From the NCBI GenBank assembly GCA_910584905.1, contig CAJUCQ010000063.1, positions 1-11,456 of the forward strand: 11,456 nt of DNA. The letters are read 5' to 3'. Within the stretch, counting starts at the first letter, position 1; each line of letters opens with the position of its first letter. The notes below the pieces were generated by a model. It searched no databases. It was not told where the DNA came from and was given only the letters and a program-made list of their open reading frames with translations. Source of the DNA: an uncultured Muribaculaceae bacterium (GTDB lineage Bacteria > Bacteroidota > Bacteroidia > Bacteroidales > Muribaculaceae). Shown here in pieces: positions 4,953 to 11,456 of the stretch. A program made the position numbers and the translations under genes.

Positions 4953-7900
4953 ATGAAACAGATAATGGACGGCTGCGCCGCGGCCACGCACGTGGCTTAC
5001 GCGCTGAGCGACGTGGCGACGATATATCCTATCACGCCCGTGGCCGAGATGGGGCAGCTTGCAGGCCGTTGGGCTATGGCCGGGCGCGTCAATTACGCCG
5101 GTGCGCCGATGGAAGTGCGCGAGATGGAGTCGGAACTCGGAGCCGCCGGTGCCACTCACGGAGCACTCGCCGCCGGAGCCCTCGCCACGACGTTCACAAA
5201 TTCGCAGGGCCTCCTGCTGATGATTCCCAACATGTACAAGATTGCAGGCGAGGGCCTGCCGGCCGTGTTCCATATCGGCACGCGTTCGCTCGCCTCGCAT
5301 GCGCTCTCGATTTTCGGCGACCATCAGGACATTATGGCCTGCCGTGCCACGGGCTTTGCCTTCCTCGGCTCGGCATCCGTTCAGGAGACGATGGACCTCG
5401 CGCTTGTGGCGCACCTCGCGGCCATTGAGGGCGCGGTGCCGGTGGCCCACTTTTTCGACGGCTGGCGCACCTCCGGCGAAATGCAGACCATCGACGTCAT
5501 CGACTATTCCCTGATGTTCTCGCTTCTCGACCGCAGGGCCGTGGAGCGTTTTCGCCGCGAAGCCCTCAACCCCGAGCATCCGTCGCTCAGGGGCTCGGCG
5601 CAGAACTCCGACGTCTATTTCCAGAACCGCGAGGCCTGCAACCCCGCGTATGCCGCTTTCCCCGATGTGGTGCAGGCGGCGATGGATCGCGTCGGCGCGG
5701 CCGTCGGGCGCAGATACCGCCTTTTCGACTATTACGGCGCGCCCGATGCCGAGCGCCTTATTGTGGTCATGGGCTCGGCAGCGGAAGTGGTGCGCTCGAC
5801 CGTCGAGGCCCTCAACGCCGCAGGCGCCAAGACGGGTCTCGTGGTCGTGCGGCTCTATCGGCCGTGGTCGGCCGCCCGCTTCATTGCCGCCCTTCCTCCC
5901 GCGGTGAAGGCCATCGCCGTGCTCGACCGCACGAAAGAGCCCGGCTCGCAGGGCGAACCCCTCTTTTTAGACGTGGCGGCGAGTGTGTTGCGCTCGGGGC
6001 GTCGTATCGTCGTCACCGGAGGCCGCTACGGCCTTTCGAGCAAGGATTTCAGCCCTGCGATGGCGAAGGCGGTCTTCGACTCGCTCGCTCTCGCCGAGCC
6101 TCCGGCGGAGTTCACCGTCGGCATCACCGACGACGTAAGCCGCCTCTCGCTGGAAGTCGACCGCTCGTTCGCGCTCCCGCGCCTGCCGGGGCTTCGCGAG
6201 TGCGTGTTCTTCGGCTTCGGTTCCGACGGCACCGTCGGGGCTGCCAAGCAGATAGCCTCGATAGTCGGCTCTCAGCCCGGAATGTACGCGCAGGCCTTCT
6301 TCAGCTATTCGGCAAAGAAATCCGGAGGCTACACCGTGTCGCAGCTGCGCTTCGCGCCTTCGCCCGTGAGGGCCGCATACCGCATCGAGGCCGCCGACTG
6401 CGTGGTCTGCAACAAGGCGGCCTACGTCGAGCGCTTCGACATGGCCGGACGCGTCCGCGACGGAGGCGTCTTCCTGCTCAACGCTCCGTGGGCCGACGGC
6501 GAACTCGACGCGCACCTGCCGGCATCAATGCGCAGGGCCATCGCCTCCAAAGGCCTGCACCTCTATATTATCGACGCCACGGCTGTTGCCGCCGCCGAGA
6601 ATCTCGGCGCCCGCATCAACACGATTATGGCCACGGCCTTTTTCCGCCTCGCCGACGTCATCCCGTTCAATCTTGCCGTCAGCGCCCTGAAAGAACTTGT
6701 CAAGACAAGCTATCTCCACGAGGGCGGCGAAGTCGTCGACCGCAATCTCGCGGCTATCGACAAGGCTGTCGCGGCCCTGCGCGAAGTCAGCTATCCCGCG
6801 GCTTGGGCCGAGGCCGCGGATGCCCCGCAGGCGCAAGCGCAGGCCGCCTTGCCTGATTTTGTGGCCAAGGTGGCGATGCCCTGCGACGAGATGTGCGGCG
6901 ATGCCCTGCCGGTGTCGCTTTTCGCCCGCGACGGAAAGCTCCCGATGGGCACCACGGCCTTCGAAAAGCGCCGCATAGCCATTGATATCCCCCGCTGGGA
7001 TTCGACAAAGTGCGTGCAGTGCACGGTGTGTTCCACCGTGTGCTCCCACGCCGCAATCCGCCCCTTCGTGCTCGATGCCGCCGAGTATGCCGCGATGCCT
7101 GCCGGGGTAGAGGCGCCCGCGGCAAAGGGCATTCAAGGCGATTTCCGCTTCCGCATACAGGTCTGGCCGGCCGACTGCACCGGATGCGGCTCGTGCGCCG
7201 TGATGTGTCCGGGCCATGCCCTCGCTATGGTGCCCCTCTATCCCGAAATCGACGTCGAAGAGCCCCGCCTGCGTCGGCTTGAGAGTGTCGTGGCCGACAA
7301 GCCCGGGCTTCTGCCGCGCTTCACTGTCAAGGGCGCGCAGCTCCGGCGCCCCCTTCTGCAGTTCTCGGGCGCATGCGGCGGTTGCGGCGAGACACCCTAC
7401 GTCAAGCTGCTCACTCAGCTCTTCGGCGAGCGTCTGATCATCGCAAACGCCACCGGGTGCTCCAGCATCTGGGGCGCCGACTTCCCGAGCAACGCCTATT
7501 GCACCCTTCCCGACGGCCGCGGCCCGGCTTGGGGCAACTCGCTCTTTGAAGATAACGCCGAGTACGGCTACGGCATGGCTGTCGCAATCGGTCACCGCCG
7601 TCGGCGCGCTCGCGCCCTCGCAAGCGCCCTCGCCGCCTCATCCTCAGCCGCTCCCGCCGCAAAAGCCGCCGCCGGGGCTTGGCTCGCCGCCTTCGACTCG
7701 CCCGACGAATCCCGCGCCGCAGGGGCTGCCCTTGTCGCCGCCGCGCCGGATTTCGCGCCCTTCGCCGACGTCATGGGCAAGAAAAGCGTATGGGCCATAG
7801 GTGGCGACGGATGGGCCTACGACATCGGTTTCGCCGGACTCGACCACGTCCTTGCATCAGGCGAGGACATAAATATCCTCGTCATGGACACCGAGTGCTA

Positions 7901-8429
7901 TTCAAACACCGGCGGACAGACCTCCAAGGCCACGCCCCTGAGCGCCGTCACGAAATATTCGCCGAAAGGCAAACGCACATTCAAGAAAGACCTCGGACGC
8001 ATGATGATGACCTATCCCGGAGTCTACGTCGCTTCGGTGGCTTTGGGCGCGAACATCGCGCAGACAATCGACGCAATGCGCGAGGCCGAGGCCTATCCCG
8101 GGCCGTCGATAGTGATTGCCTACAGCCCATGTATCAACCACGGCATCCGCGCCGGCATGAGCCATTCCGCCCTTGAGCAGCGCAGGGCCGTCGCTTGCGG
8201 CTACTGGCCCTTGTACCGCTATAATCCGCAGGTGACGCAGGCACTCACCCTCGACTCGCCGGACCCTGTGGCCGCCGACTTCGAGCCCTTCCTCAGCGGC
8301 GAAGACCGTTATGCCGACCTCCGCCTCGTCGACCCCTCCGACGCTCCGGCCCTTCAAAGCGCCCTTCAGCGGAGATGCGTGAAAATCCACGATATTCTCG
8401 CCGCCGCCGCGAAGTCCGCCGGAAGTTGA
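4953..8429 (+). CDS. nifJ: Pyruvate:ferredoxin (flavodoxin) oxidoreductase, single chain
   Basis: The enzyme converts pyruvate and CoA to acetyl-CoA and CO2 and reduces ferredoxin or flavodoxin; it is central to anaerobic metabolism. From ATG 4953 it has 1158 residues (family about 1170-1200). Domain order is normal: N-terminal domain with YPITP (25-29) and EMESELGAAGA; FGDHQD; transketolase-C-like domain; gamma domain (FSYSAKKSGGYTVSQLRF); the EKR segment (TAFEKRRIAID); a 2x[4Fe-4S] ferredoxin insert (C687, C690, C693, C697; C742, C745, C748, C752); and the TPP domain with GGDGWAYDIG (950-959) and DTECYSNTGGQTSKATPL. C808, C811, C836 and C1060 match the proximal-cluster ligands. A TTG at 4923, right after an in-frame TAA, would add 10 residues. 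I prefer 4953, because 4923-4952 is A-rich with codons unlike the gene. A related 2-oxoacid substrate is possible but less likely. It looks monocistronic. Confidence 0.96.
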   Translation: MKQIMDGCAAATHVAYALSDVATIYPITPVAEMGQLAGRWAMAGRVNYAGAPMEVREMESELGAAGATHGALAAGALATTFTNSQGLLLMIPNMYKIAGEGLPAVFHIGTRSLASHALSIFGDHQDIMACRATGFAFLGSASVQETMDLALVAHLAAIEGAVPVAHFFDGWRTSGEMQTIDVIDYSLMFSLLDRRAVERFRREALNPEHPSLRGSAQNSDVYFQNREACNPAYAAFPDVVQAAMDRVGAAVGRRYRLFDYYGAPDAERLIVVMGSAAEVVRSTVEALNAAGAKTGLVVVRLYRPWSAARFIAALPPAVKAIAVLDRTKEPGSQGEPLFLDVAASVLRSGRRIVVTGGRYGLSSKDFSPAMAKAVFDSLALAEPPAEFTVGITDDVSRLSLEVDRSFALPRLPGLRECVFFGFGSDGTVGAAKQIASIVGSQPGMYAQAFFSYSAKKSGGYTVSQLRFAPSPVRAAYRIEAADCVVCNKAAYVERFDMAGRVRDGGVFLLNAPWADGELDAHLPASMRRAIASKGLHLYIIDATAVAAAENLGARINTIMATAFFRLADVIPFNLAVSALKELVKTSYLHEGGEVVDRNLAAIDKAVAALREVSYPAAWAEAADAPQAQAQAALPDFVAKVAMPCDEMCGDALPVSLFARDGKLPMGTTAFEKRRIAIDIPRWDSTKCVQCTVCSTVCSHAAIRPFVLDAAEYAAMPAGVEAPAAKGIQGDFRFRIQVWPADCTGCGSCAVMCPGHALAMVPLYPEIDVEEPRLRRLESVVADKPGLLPRFTVKGAQLRRPLLQFSGACGGCGETPYVKLLTQLFGERLIIANATGCSSIWGADFPSNAYCTLPDGRGPAWGNSLFEDNAEYGYGMAVAIGHRRRRARALASALAASSSAAPAAKAAAGAWLAAFDSPDESRAAGAALVAAAPDFAPFADVMGKKSVWAIGGDGWAYDIGFAGLDHVLASGEDINILVMDTECYSNTGGQTSKATPLSAVTKYSPKGKRTFKKDLGRMMMTYPGVYVASVALGANIAQTIDAMREAEAYPGPSIVIAYSPCINHGIRAGMSHSALEQRRAVACGYWPLYRYNPQVTQALTLDSPDPVAADFEPFLSGEDRYADLRLVDPSDAPALQSALQRRCVKIHDILAAAAKSAGS

Positions 8430-8451
8430 TTCGGTAGCCGCCGCGACAACC

Positions 8452-8489
8452 ACGCCGTCTGATGTTTTTTCGGAAATCTCAGACGGCGT
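8452..8489 (+). terminator. Terminator hairpin after the PFOR gene
   Basis: ACGCCGTCTGA (8452-8462) and TCAGACGGCGT (8479-8489) form a perfect 11-bp stem around a 16-nt loop containing TTTTTT. It lies 23 nt after the PFOR stop. The following TTGTCG is a poor U-tract, so it may stabilise the 3' end as much as terminate. It separates PFOR from the promoter of the next gene. Confidence 0.65.
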
Positions 8490-8504
8490 TTGTCGTAAAA
8501 GTAT

Positions 8505-8512
8505 TATATTTG
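8505..8512 (+). promoter_or_regulatory. -7 promoter box for the 2-hydroxyacid dehydrogenase gene
   Basis: TATATTTG is an exact match to TAnnTTTG, 65 nt before the ATG at 8578. The leader between them is very GC-rich, with complementary ends (CGCCGC near 8516 and GCGGCG near 8542) that could fold. No -33 TTG sits at the right spacing. Confidence 0.55.
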
Positions 8513-8577
8513 CATCGCCGCCGTCCGCCTCCGGCGCGGGAGCGGCGAGTGTAAACAACCCTAAACCCCACAAAGCT

Positions 8578-9588
8578 ATGGACATGATGCACACGCCCGA
8601 GGGCGTATTCGAAATCACGTCGGCCCCTGAAGCCGACCTCGTCGTCCTCGACGGCCTGCCTCTTTACCCCTCCGACGACCCGCGATGGGGCGCATTCACG
8701 CGCTTCGGGCGCGTGGCCGTCTACGAACGCACGGCTCCGGGCGATATAACGGAGCGTTGCCGGGGAGCGCGCATCGTCCTTACCAACAAGGTGCCCTTCA
8801 CCGAGGCCGTCATCGCCGCTCTCCCCTCGCTCGAATATATCGGCGTCCTTGCCACGGGATACAACATCATCGACACGGCCGCCGCAGCCCGTGCCGGCGT
8901 GACGGTCACAAACATCCCGGCATACTCCACAGCCTCCGTGGCCCAGAATGCAATAGCCCTCCTGCTGGCGATTACCAACCGCGCCGAGCACTACGCCGCC
9001 GCCGTCGCCGCAGGCCGATGGGCCGCGTGCCCCGACTTCAGCTTCCGCGACTTCCCTCTCACGGAACTCGACGGCAAAGCCTTCGGCGTCGTGGGCTTCG
9101 GCAACACGGGAGCCGCCACAGCCCGTATCGCCGCCGCCCTCGGCATGCGCGTGAAGGTGTTCACCTCCAAGCCCGCCGAAGCCTTGCCTGCAGGCTATGA
9201 AAAAACTGACCTCGACGAACTTTTTCGCACCTGCGATGTCGTCAGTCTCCACTGTCCGCTGACGCCCTCTACGCGCGCCCTCGTCAATGCCGACCGCCTT
9301 GCCATGATGAAGCGCAGCGCCATCCTCATAAACACCTCGCGCGGCCCCGTCGTCGACGAGGAGGCCCTTGCGCGCGCTCTTTCAGAAGGCCGCATCGCCG
9401 CCGCAGGCCTCGACGTCCTCTCTCAGGAGCCCCCGCTCCCCGACAACCCCCTTCTCCATGCCCCCGGATGCTTCATCACCCCGCATATCGCATGGGCTTC
9501 CGACGAAGCCCGCGAGCGGCTCATGGCCACGGCCATCTCCAACCTCGACGCATTCGTGCTCGGCACCCCGCGCAACGCCGTCGGCTGA
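8578..9588 (+). CDS. D-2-hydroxyacid dehydrogenase, glycerate dehydrogenase/hydroxypyruvate reductase-like
   Basis: The product is a 336-residue cytoplasmic oxidoreductase that interconverts a D-2-hydroxyacid and a 2-oxoacid with NAD(P)H. It has the split substrate-binding domain (about 20-117 and the C-terminus) around a Rossmann domain with GFGNTG (173-178). The catalytic residues are complete: R255 in INTSRGPVVDE, E284 in LDVLSQEPP and H303 in TPHIAWAS. The cofactor strand ends in VFTSKP (194-199) without the acidic residue typical of NAD-specific enzymes, so NADPH use is possible. Substrate is probably glycerate/hydroxypyruvate or a related acid. The N-terminus carries about 18 residues before the usual first strand (LVVLDGL). 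ATGs at 8578, 8584 and 8587 do not change this much. It has its own promoter after PFOR and is convergent with the thioredoxin gene. Confidence 0.92.
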   Translation: MDMMHTPEGVFEITSAPEADLVVLDGLPLYPSDDPRWGAFTRFGRVAVYERTAPGDITERCRGARIVLTNKVPFTEAVIAALPSLEYIGVLATGYNIIDTAAAARAGVTVTNIPAYSTASVAQNAIALLLAITNRAEHYAAAVAAGRWAACPDFSFRDFPLTELDGKAFGVVGFGNTGAATARIAAALGMRVKVFTSKPAEALPAGYEKTDLDELFRTCDVVSLHCPLTPSTRALVNADRLAMMKRSAILINTSRGPVVDEEALARALSEGRIAAAGLDVLSQEPPLPDNPLLHAPGCFITPHIAWASDEARERLMATAISNLDAFVLGTPRNAVG

Positions 9589-9601
9589 CCGCCCTCTCGC
9601 T

Positions 9602-9664
9602 AAACACGACTCCGCCCTCCCCGGCGAGTCCCGGAAGGACTCAGAGGAGGGCGGAGCTGTGTTT
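9602..9664. terminator. Large branched hairpin between convergent genes
   Basis: The left arm (9602-9620) and right arm (9646-9664) pair over 6 bp (AAACAC/GTGTTT), a 2-nt mismatch and 11 bp (CTCCGCCCTCC/GGAGGGCGGAG). The apical part holds a second hairpin, GAGTCC (9626-9631) with GGACTC (9637-9642) around CGGAA. It lies between the stops of the dehydrogenase and thioredoxin genes and should end or stabilise both transcripts. Neither strand has a strong U-tract after it. Confidence 0.65.
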
Positions 9665-9686
9665 GATGCTTTTGTCCGGACTGGAG

Positions 9687-10004
9687 CTATTCTTCGTCGG
9701 ACTTCGTGTATTGGTGCTCGCGGATTTTGGCAATCAGCTGCTCGGCGGGGTGGACGCCCGATTCGCGCCACACGGCCATGCCGTTCTTGAAGAGAATAAG
9801 CGTGGGCACCGATCGCACGTTGTATTCTGCGGCGAGGCGGCGGTTGGCGTCAATGTCGATTTTGATGATGTTGGCTTCGTCGCCGATGTTTTTCTTTACA
9901 TCCTCAAGGATGGGAGCCTGCATCTTGCACGGGCCGCACCATGTGGCGAAAAAGTCTACAAGCGTGGGCTTGTTCTGATTGATAAGTTCGTTGAAGTCGT
10001 TCAT
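9687..10004 (-). CDS. trxA: Thioredoxin
   Basis: This 105-residue cytoplasmic thioredoxin is of the normal length for the family. It has the active site WCGPC (22-26) preceded by the buried acid in LVDFFA (D17), the cis-proline loop RSVPT (64-68, P67) and the following strand LILFKNG. It reduces protein disulfides using electrons from thioredoxin reductase. No signal peptide is present, so it is not a periplasmic TlpA/DsbE-type protein. The start ATG at 10004 is followed directly by the first helix (NDFNELI). No exact TAnnTTTG was found upstream on the minus strand. It is transcribed alone, divergent from the yqaE-like gene and convergent with the dehydrogenase gene. The charged tail KSDEE is unremarkable. 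Confidence 0.96.
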   Translation of the reverse strand: MNDFNELINQNKPTLVDFFATWCGPCKMQAPILEDVKKNIGDEANIIKIDIDANRRLAAEYNVRSVPTLILFKNGMAVWRESGVHPAEQLIAKIREHQYTKSDEE

Positions 10005-10046
10005 ATCTCTTGGGGTTTATATATTCGATTTTCATCGTTTATAACG

Positions 10047-10061
10047 TCGGCGGCGCGCCGA
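10047..10061. other. Short GC hairpin in the trxA/yqaE intergenic region
   Basis: TCGGCG (10047-10052) and CGCCGA (10056-10061) form a perfect 6-bp stem around GCG. It lies 43 nt upstream of the trxA start on the minus strand, probably in its leader or promoter region. Function is unknown. Confidence 0.35.
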
Positions 10062-10106
10062 TAGTTCGCCTTTCAGGACGCTTTTTTCGCCCGTTGGGAT
10101 GTTACG

Positions 10107-10116
10107 TTGGCGCCAA
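10107..10116. promoter_or_regulatory. 10-bp palindrome upstream of the yqaE-like gene
   Basis: TTGGCGCCAA is a perfect palindrome 16 nt upstream of the candidate -7 box at 10133. Its position over the -33 region suggests an operator. No regulator can be named from the sequence. Confidence 0.35.
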
Positions 10117-10132
10117 TCCGGGAAATTTTTCG

Positions 10133-10140
10133 TATCTTCG
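10133..10140 (+). promoter_or_regulatory. Probable -7 box for the yqaE-like gene
   Basis: TATCTTCG matches TAnnTTTG at all but one position and lies 28 nt before the ATG at 10169. A TTG at 10107-10109 is 23 nt upstream, slightly further than the usual 19-21 nt. Confidence 0.45.
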
Positions 10141-10168
10141 CATTCCGAACAAATACCTACACCAAGCT

Positions 10169-10315
10169 ATGTCCTGTCTTCGCGTGCTCCTCTGCATCAT
10201 ATTTCCTCCTTTGGCCGTCATCGACCGCGGGTGCGGCTCAATAGTCCTCGTCACCCTCCTTACGCTCTGCGGCTGGGTGCCCGGCGTAATCGGCGCAATA
10301 CTCCTTAACCGTTAA
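10169..10315 (+). CDS. YqaE/Pmp3 family small membrane protein
   Basis: This gene encodes 48 residues, the length of the UPF0057 (YqaE/Pmp3) family. Two hydrophobic segments (about 4-18 and 24-44) flank a short polar turn. The family signature is clear: FPPLAV (12-17), RGCG (20-23) and the C-terminal TLCGWVPGVIGA (32-43). It is a proteolipid-like inner-membrane protein. Homologues such as yeast Pmp3 affect membrane potential and salt tolerance, but the bacterial function is poorly known. The same frame is open from 10010, but the ATG at 10169 is preferred because the family begins there and the probable -7 box lies inside the upstream extension. The amidase gene starts 18 nt after the stop and may be cotranscribed. 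Confidence 0.9.
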   Translation: MSCLRVLLCIIFPPLAVIDRGCGSIVLVTLLTLCGWVPGVIGAILLNR

Positions 10316-10333
10316 CAGCGATTAACACCGGCA

Positions 10334-11212
10334 ATGAAAAAAGCATCTGTACTGATGGTCGCTCTCATCTCGGCCGCAGCGGCTTTTGCCGCCAATCCGC
10401 ATGAGGTGCGTTTCCACAACGAAGCCTCCGACACATCGCGTATCAGCGAGCTGCTTGTCGAAGGCATGCGCTCCCTTCCGGCCGACGCCTCTCCCGGCGA
10501 CCGTGCCGACTTTTTCGCCCGCCGATTCATCGGCACCCCCTACGGCGCCCACACTCTCGAAGCTCCCGTCGGACAGGACGAAGCCCTCGTGGTAAATCTC
10601 GACTCGCTCGACTGCACTACATTCGTCGAAACCGTTGCCGCCCTTGCCGCAACCCTCGGCGAAGGGCGCTCGTCGTGGCGCGACTATCTCTACAACCTGC
10701 GCCGCATACGCTACCGCGGAGGCGAACTCGACGGCTACCCCTCGCGCCTGCACTATATTGCCGACTGGGCTGTCGACAATATCCATAAAGGCATCCTCCG
10801 CGACGCAACCCTCCTCATGCCGCGCAACAGCTGGATGGTGCGCTCTATCGACTTCATGACAGCCCACCGCGACTCATACCCGGCCCTCGCCGACTCCGCC
10901 ACATTCCAACGAATGCGACGCATCGAATTCGGCTACCGCAACCATCGCTTCCCCTATCTCCGCACCGGCGACCTCACCGACCGCAAACTCCTCGCCGCCA
11001 TTCAGCCCGGCGATATCGTGGCGTTCGTATCTACGCTTAAAGACCTCGACGTGACCCACATGGGCATCATCGTCCGCGGCGACGACGGCTCGCTCCGCGT
11101 GCTTCACGCATCAAGTACCGGCGGCAAAGTGATGATTTCCGAGCAGAAACTCTCCGACTTCATGAAGCGCAACCGCCAATGGAGCGGCATCCGCCTCTTC
11201 CGCCTGCGCTAA
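10334..11212 (+). CDS. DUF1460 NlpC/P60-fold cell-wall amidase, secreted
   Basis: The product has 292 residues and begins with a signal peptide (1-19 or 20: MKK, a hydrophobic stretch, then AFA/AN), so it acts in the periplasm. The mature part matches the DUF1460 family, which has a papain-like NlpC/P60 core and is described as an N-acetylmuramoyl-L-alanine amidase. The catalytic Cys is C94 in LDSLDCTTFVET, preceded by GTPYGAHTLE (67-76). The catalytic His is H242 in DVTHMGIIV, and LHASSTGG follows at 257-264. RLHYIADW (138-145) and LMPRNSWM (161-168) are further family-like segments. It probably trims or recycles peptidoglycan fragments by removing the stem peptide. It lies 18 nt after the yqaE-like gene, a likely two-gene unit, and nothing is missing. 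Confidence 0.92.
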   Translation: MKKASVLMVALISAAAAFAANPHEVRFHNEASDTSRISELLVEGMRSLPADASPGDRADFFARRFIGTPYGAHTLEAPVGQDEALVVNLDSLDCTTFVETVAALAATLGEGRSSWRDYLYNLRRIRYRGGELDGYPSRLHYIADWAVDNIHKGILRDATLLMPRNSWMVRSIDFMTAHRDSYPALADSATFQRMRRIEFGYRNHRFPYLRTGDLTDRKLLAAIQPGDIVAFVSTLKDLDVTHMGIIVRGDDGSLRVLHASSTGGKVMISEQKLSDFMKRNRQWSGIRLFRLR

Positions 11213-11221
11213 CTATCGAAA

Positions 11222-11245
11222 CGACCATCATCTCGAGGGTCGCCA
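11222..11245. repeat. Imperfect repeat, copy 1
   Basis: This copy starts 9 nt after the amidase stop. It shares CCATCATCTC, GAGGG and CGCCA with copy 2. It has a central CTCGAG palindrome, and its ends CGACC/GGTCG can pair, giving a 5-bp stem with an 11-nt loop. It may act as a 3'-end structure for the amidase transcript. Confidence 0.6.
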
Positions 11246-11291
11246 TCCGTCCAACCAGCTGAATTTTAAACAGTTCAAAGAAAAAGATCGA

Positions 11292-11319
11292 CGCCCATCA
11301 TCTCTATAGAGGGCCGCCA
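11292..11319. repeat. Imperfect repeat, copy 2
   Basis: This is copy 1 with two base changes and a 4-nt insertion (TATA) that turns the centre into the palindrome CTCTATAGAG. The start-to-start distance from copy 1 is 70 nt. Both copies are preceded by ATCGA within a few bases. Only two copies are visible in the window. Confidence 0.6.
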
Positions 11320-11421
11320 ACGCAGTACGGACGTGATTCAATGCTATTAACTTATGGCAATGTTATCAAAAACGGCCAAGGCCGGTTATGTGTTATAAAT
11401 TAGAACCAACACTTACCGACC

Positions 11422-11456
11422 ATGGCTACTGAATCTACTATTATAAACGTCTTAAC
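11422..11456 (+). CDS. Start of an unidentified gene (3' truncated)
   Basis: An ATG at 11422 opens a frame that runs to the window edge and reads MATESTIINVL. The 209-nt gap after the amidase gene leaves room for its own promoter, but no TAnnTTTG box is seen. Eleven residues are too few to identify a family, and the call rests on the open frame and the position of the ATG. Confidence 0.4.
   Translation, partial: MATESTIINVL

Noticed and set aside
5864..6856. 330-codon plus-strand frame inside the PFOR gene
   Set aside because: It is an Arg-rich shadow frame. The PFOR frame is intact across the whole span.
6525..7595. 356-codon minus-strand frame antisense to PFOR
   Set aside because: It has no recognisable domain, is antisense to conserved iron-sulfur motifs and has no promoter.
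11222..11319. Possible CRISPR array from the two repeats
   Set aside because: There are only two degenerate copies of unequal length, with no regular spacers and no cas genes.
11373..11384. CGGCC/GGCCG hairpin before the right-edge gene
   Set aside because: The stem is only 5 bp with a 2-nt loop and there is no T-run, so it is not worth calling a regulatory element.

Overview
The window reads as chromosomal DNA of a Bacteroidota bacterium, order Bacteroidales, and a GC-rich gut lineage such as Muribaculaceae would fit. This placement is an inference. It rests on -7 promoter boxes of the Bacteroidota form TAnnTTTG upstream of three genes, the lack of clear Shine-Dalgarno sequences, a DUF1460 cell-wall amidase, a CvfB-type S1 protein, an HD-domain tRNA nucleotidyltransferase and a single-chain pyruvate:ferredoxin oxidoreductase. 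The protein genes are rich in GC-ending codons, which produces many long shadow reading frames on the opposite strand.

Layout. Positions 1-114 are the last codons of a gene that enters from the left, followed by a small hairpin with a T-run. Positions 115-1098 hold nearly 1 kb with no credible gene; they are visibly more AT-rich at the left and contain a G8 tract, overlapping hairpins and a 9-nt tandem repeat. A minus-strand pair follows: rsmG (16S rRNA methyltransferase), then an MBL-fold glyoxalase II-like hydrolase 4 nt downstream. Divergent from rsmG is a plus-strand gene for a three-S1-domain RNA-binding protein. It converges on the minus-strand CCA-adding enzyme/poly(A) polymerase gene across a very strong GC-rich palindrome that serves as a terminator. 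The CCA gene is divergent from the large pyruvate:ferredoxin oxidoreductase gene (nifJ/por). A terminator hairpin, a promoter and a D-2-hydroxyacid dehydrogenase gene follow. That gene converges on a minus-strand thioredoxin gene across a large branched hairpin. On the plus strand come a 48-residue YqaE/Pmp3 membrane protein, a secreted DUF1460 amidase, an intergenic stretch with two copies of an imperfect repeat, and the first 35 nt of another gene running off the right edge.

How the genes work together. This is mostly core housekeeping: ribosome and tRNA maturation (RsmG, CCA enzyme, S1 protein), anaerobic central carbon and redox metabolism (PFOR, 2-hydroxyacid dehydrogenase, thioredoxin, glyoxalase-like hydrolase) and the cell envelope (YqaE, amidase). 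Apart from rsmG-MBL and perhaps yqaE-amidase, the genes look individually transcribed. I found no defence system, CRISPR array, biosynthetic cluster or complete mobile element. The most unusual material is non-coding: a perfect inverted repeat directly before the CCA gene start, the paired repeats after the amidase gene, and the structured gene-free stretch at the left.
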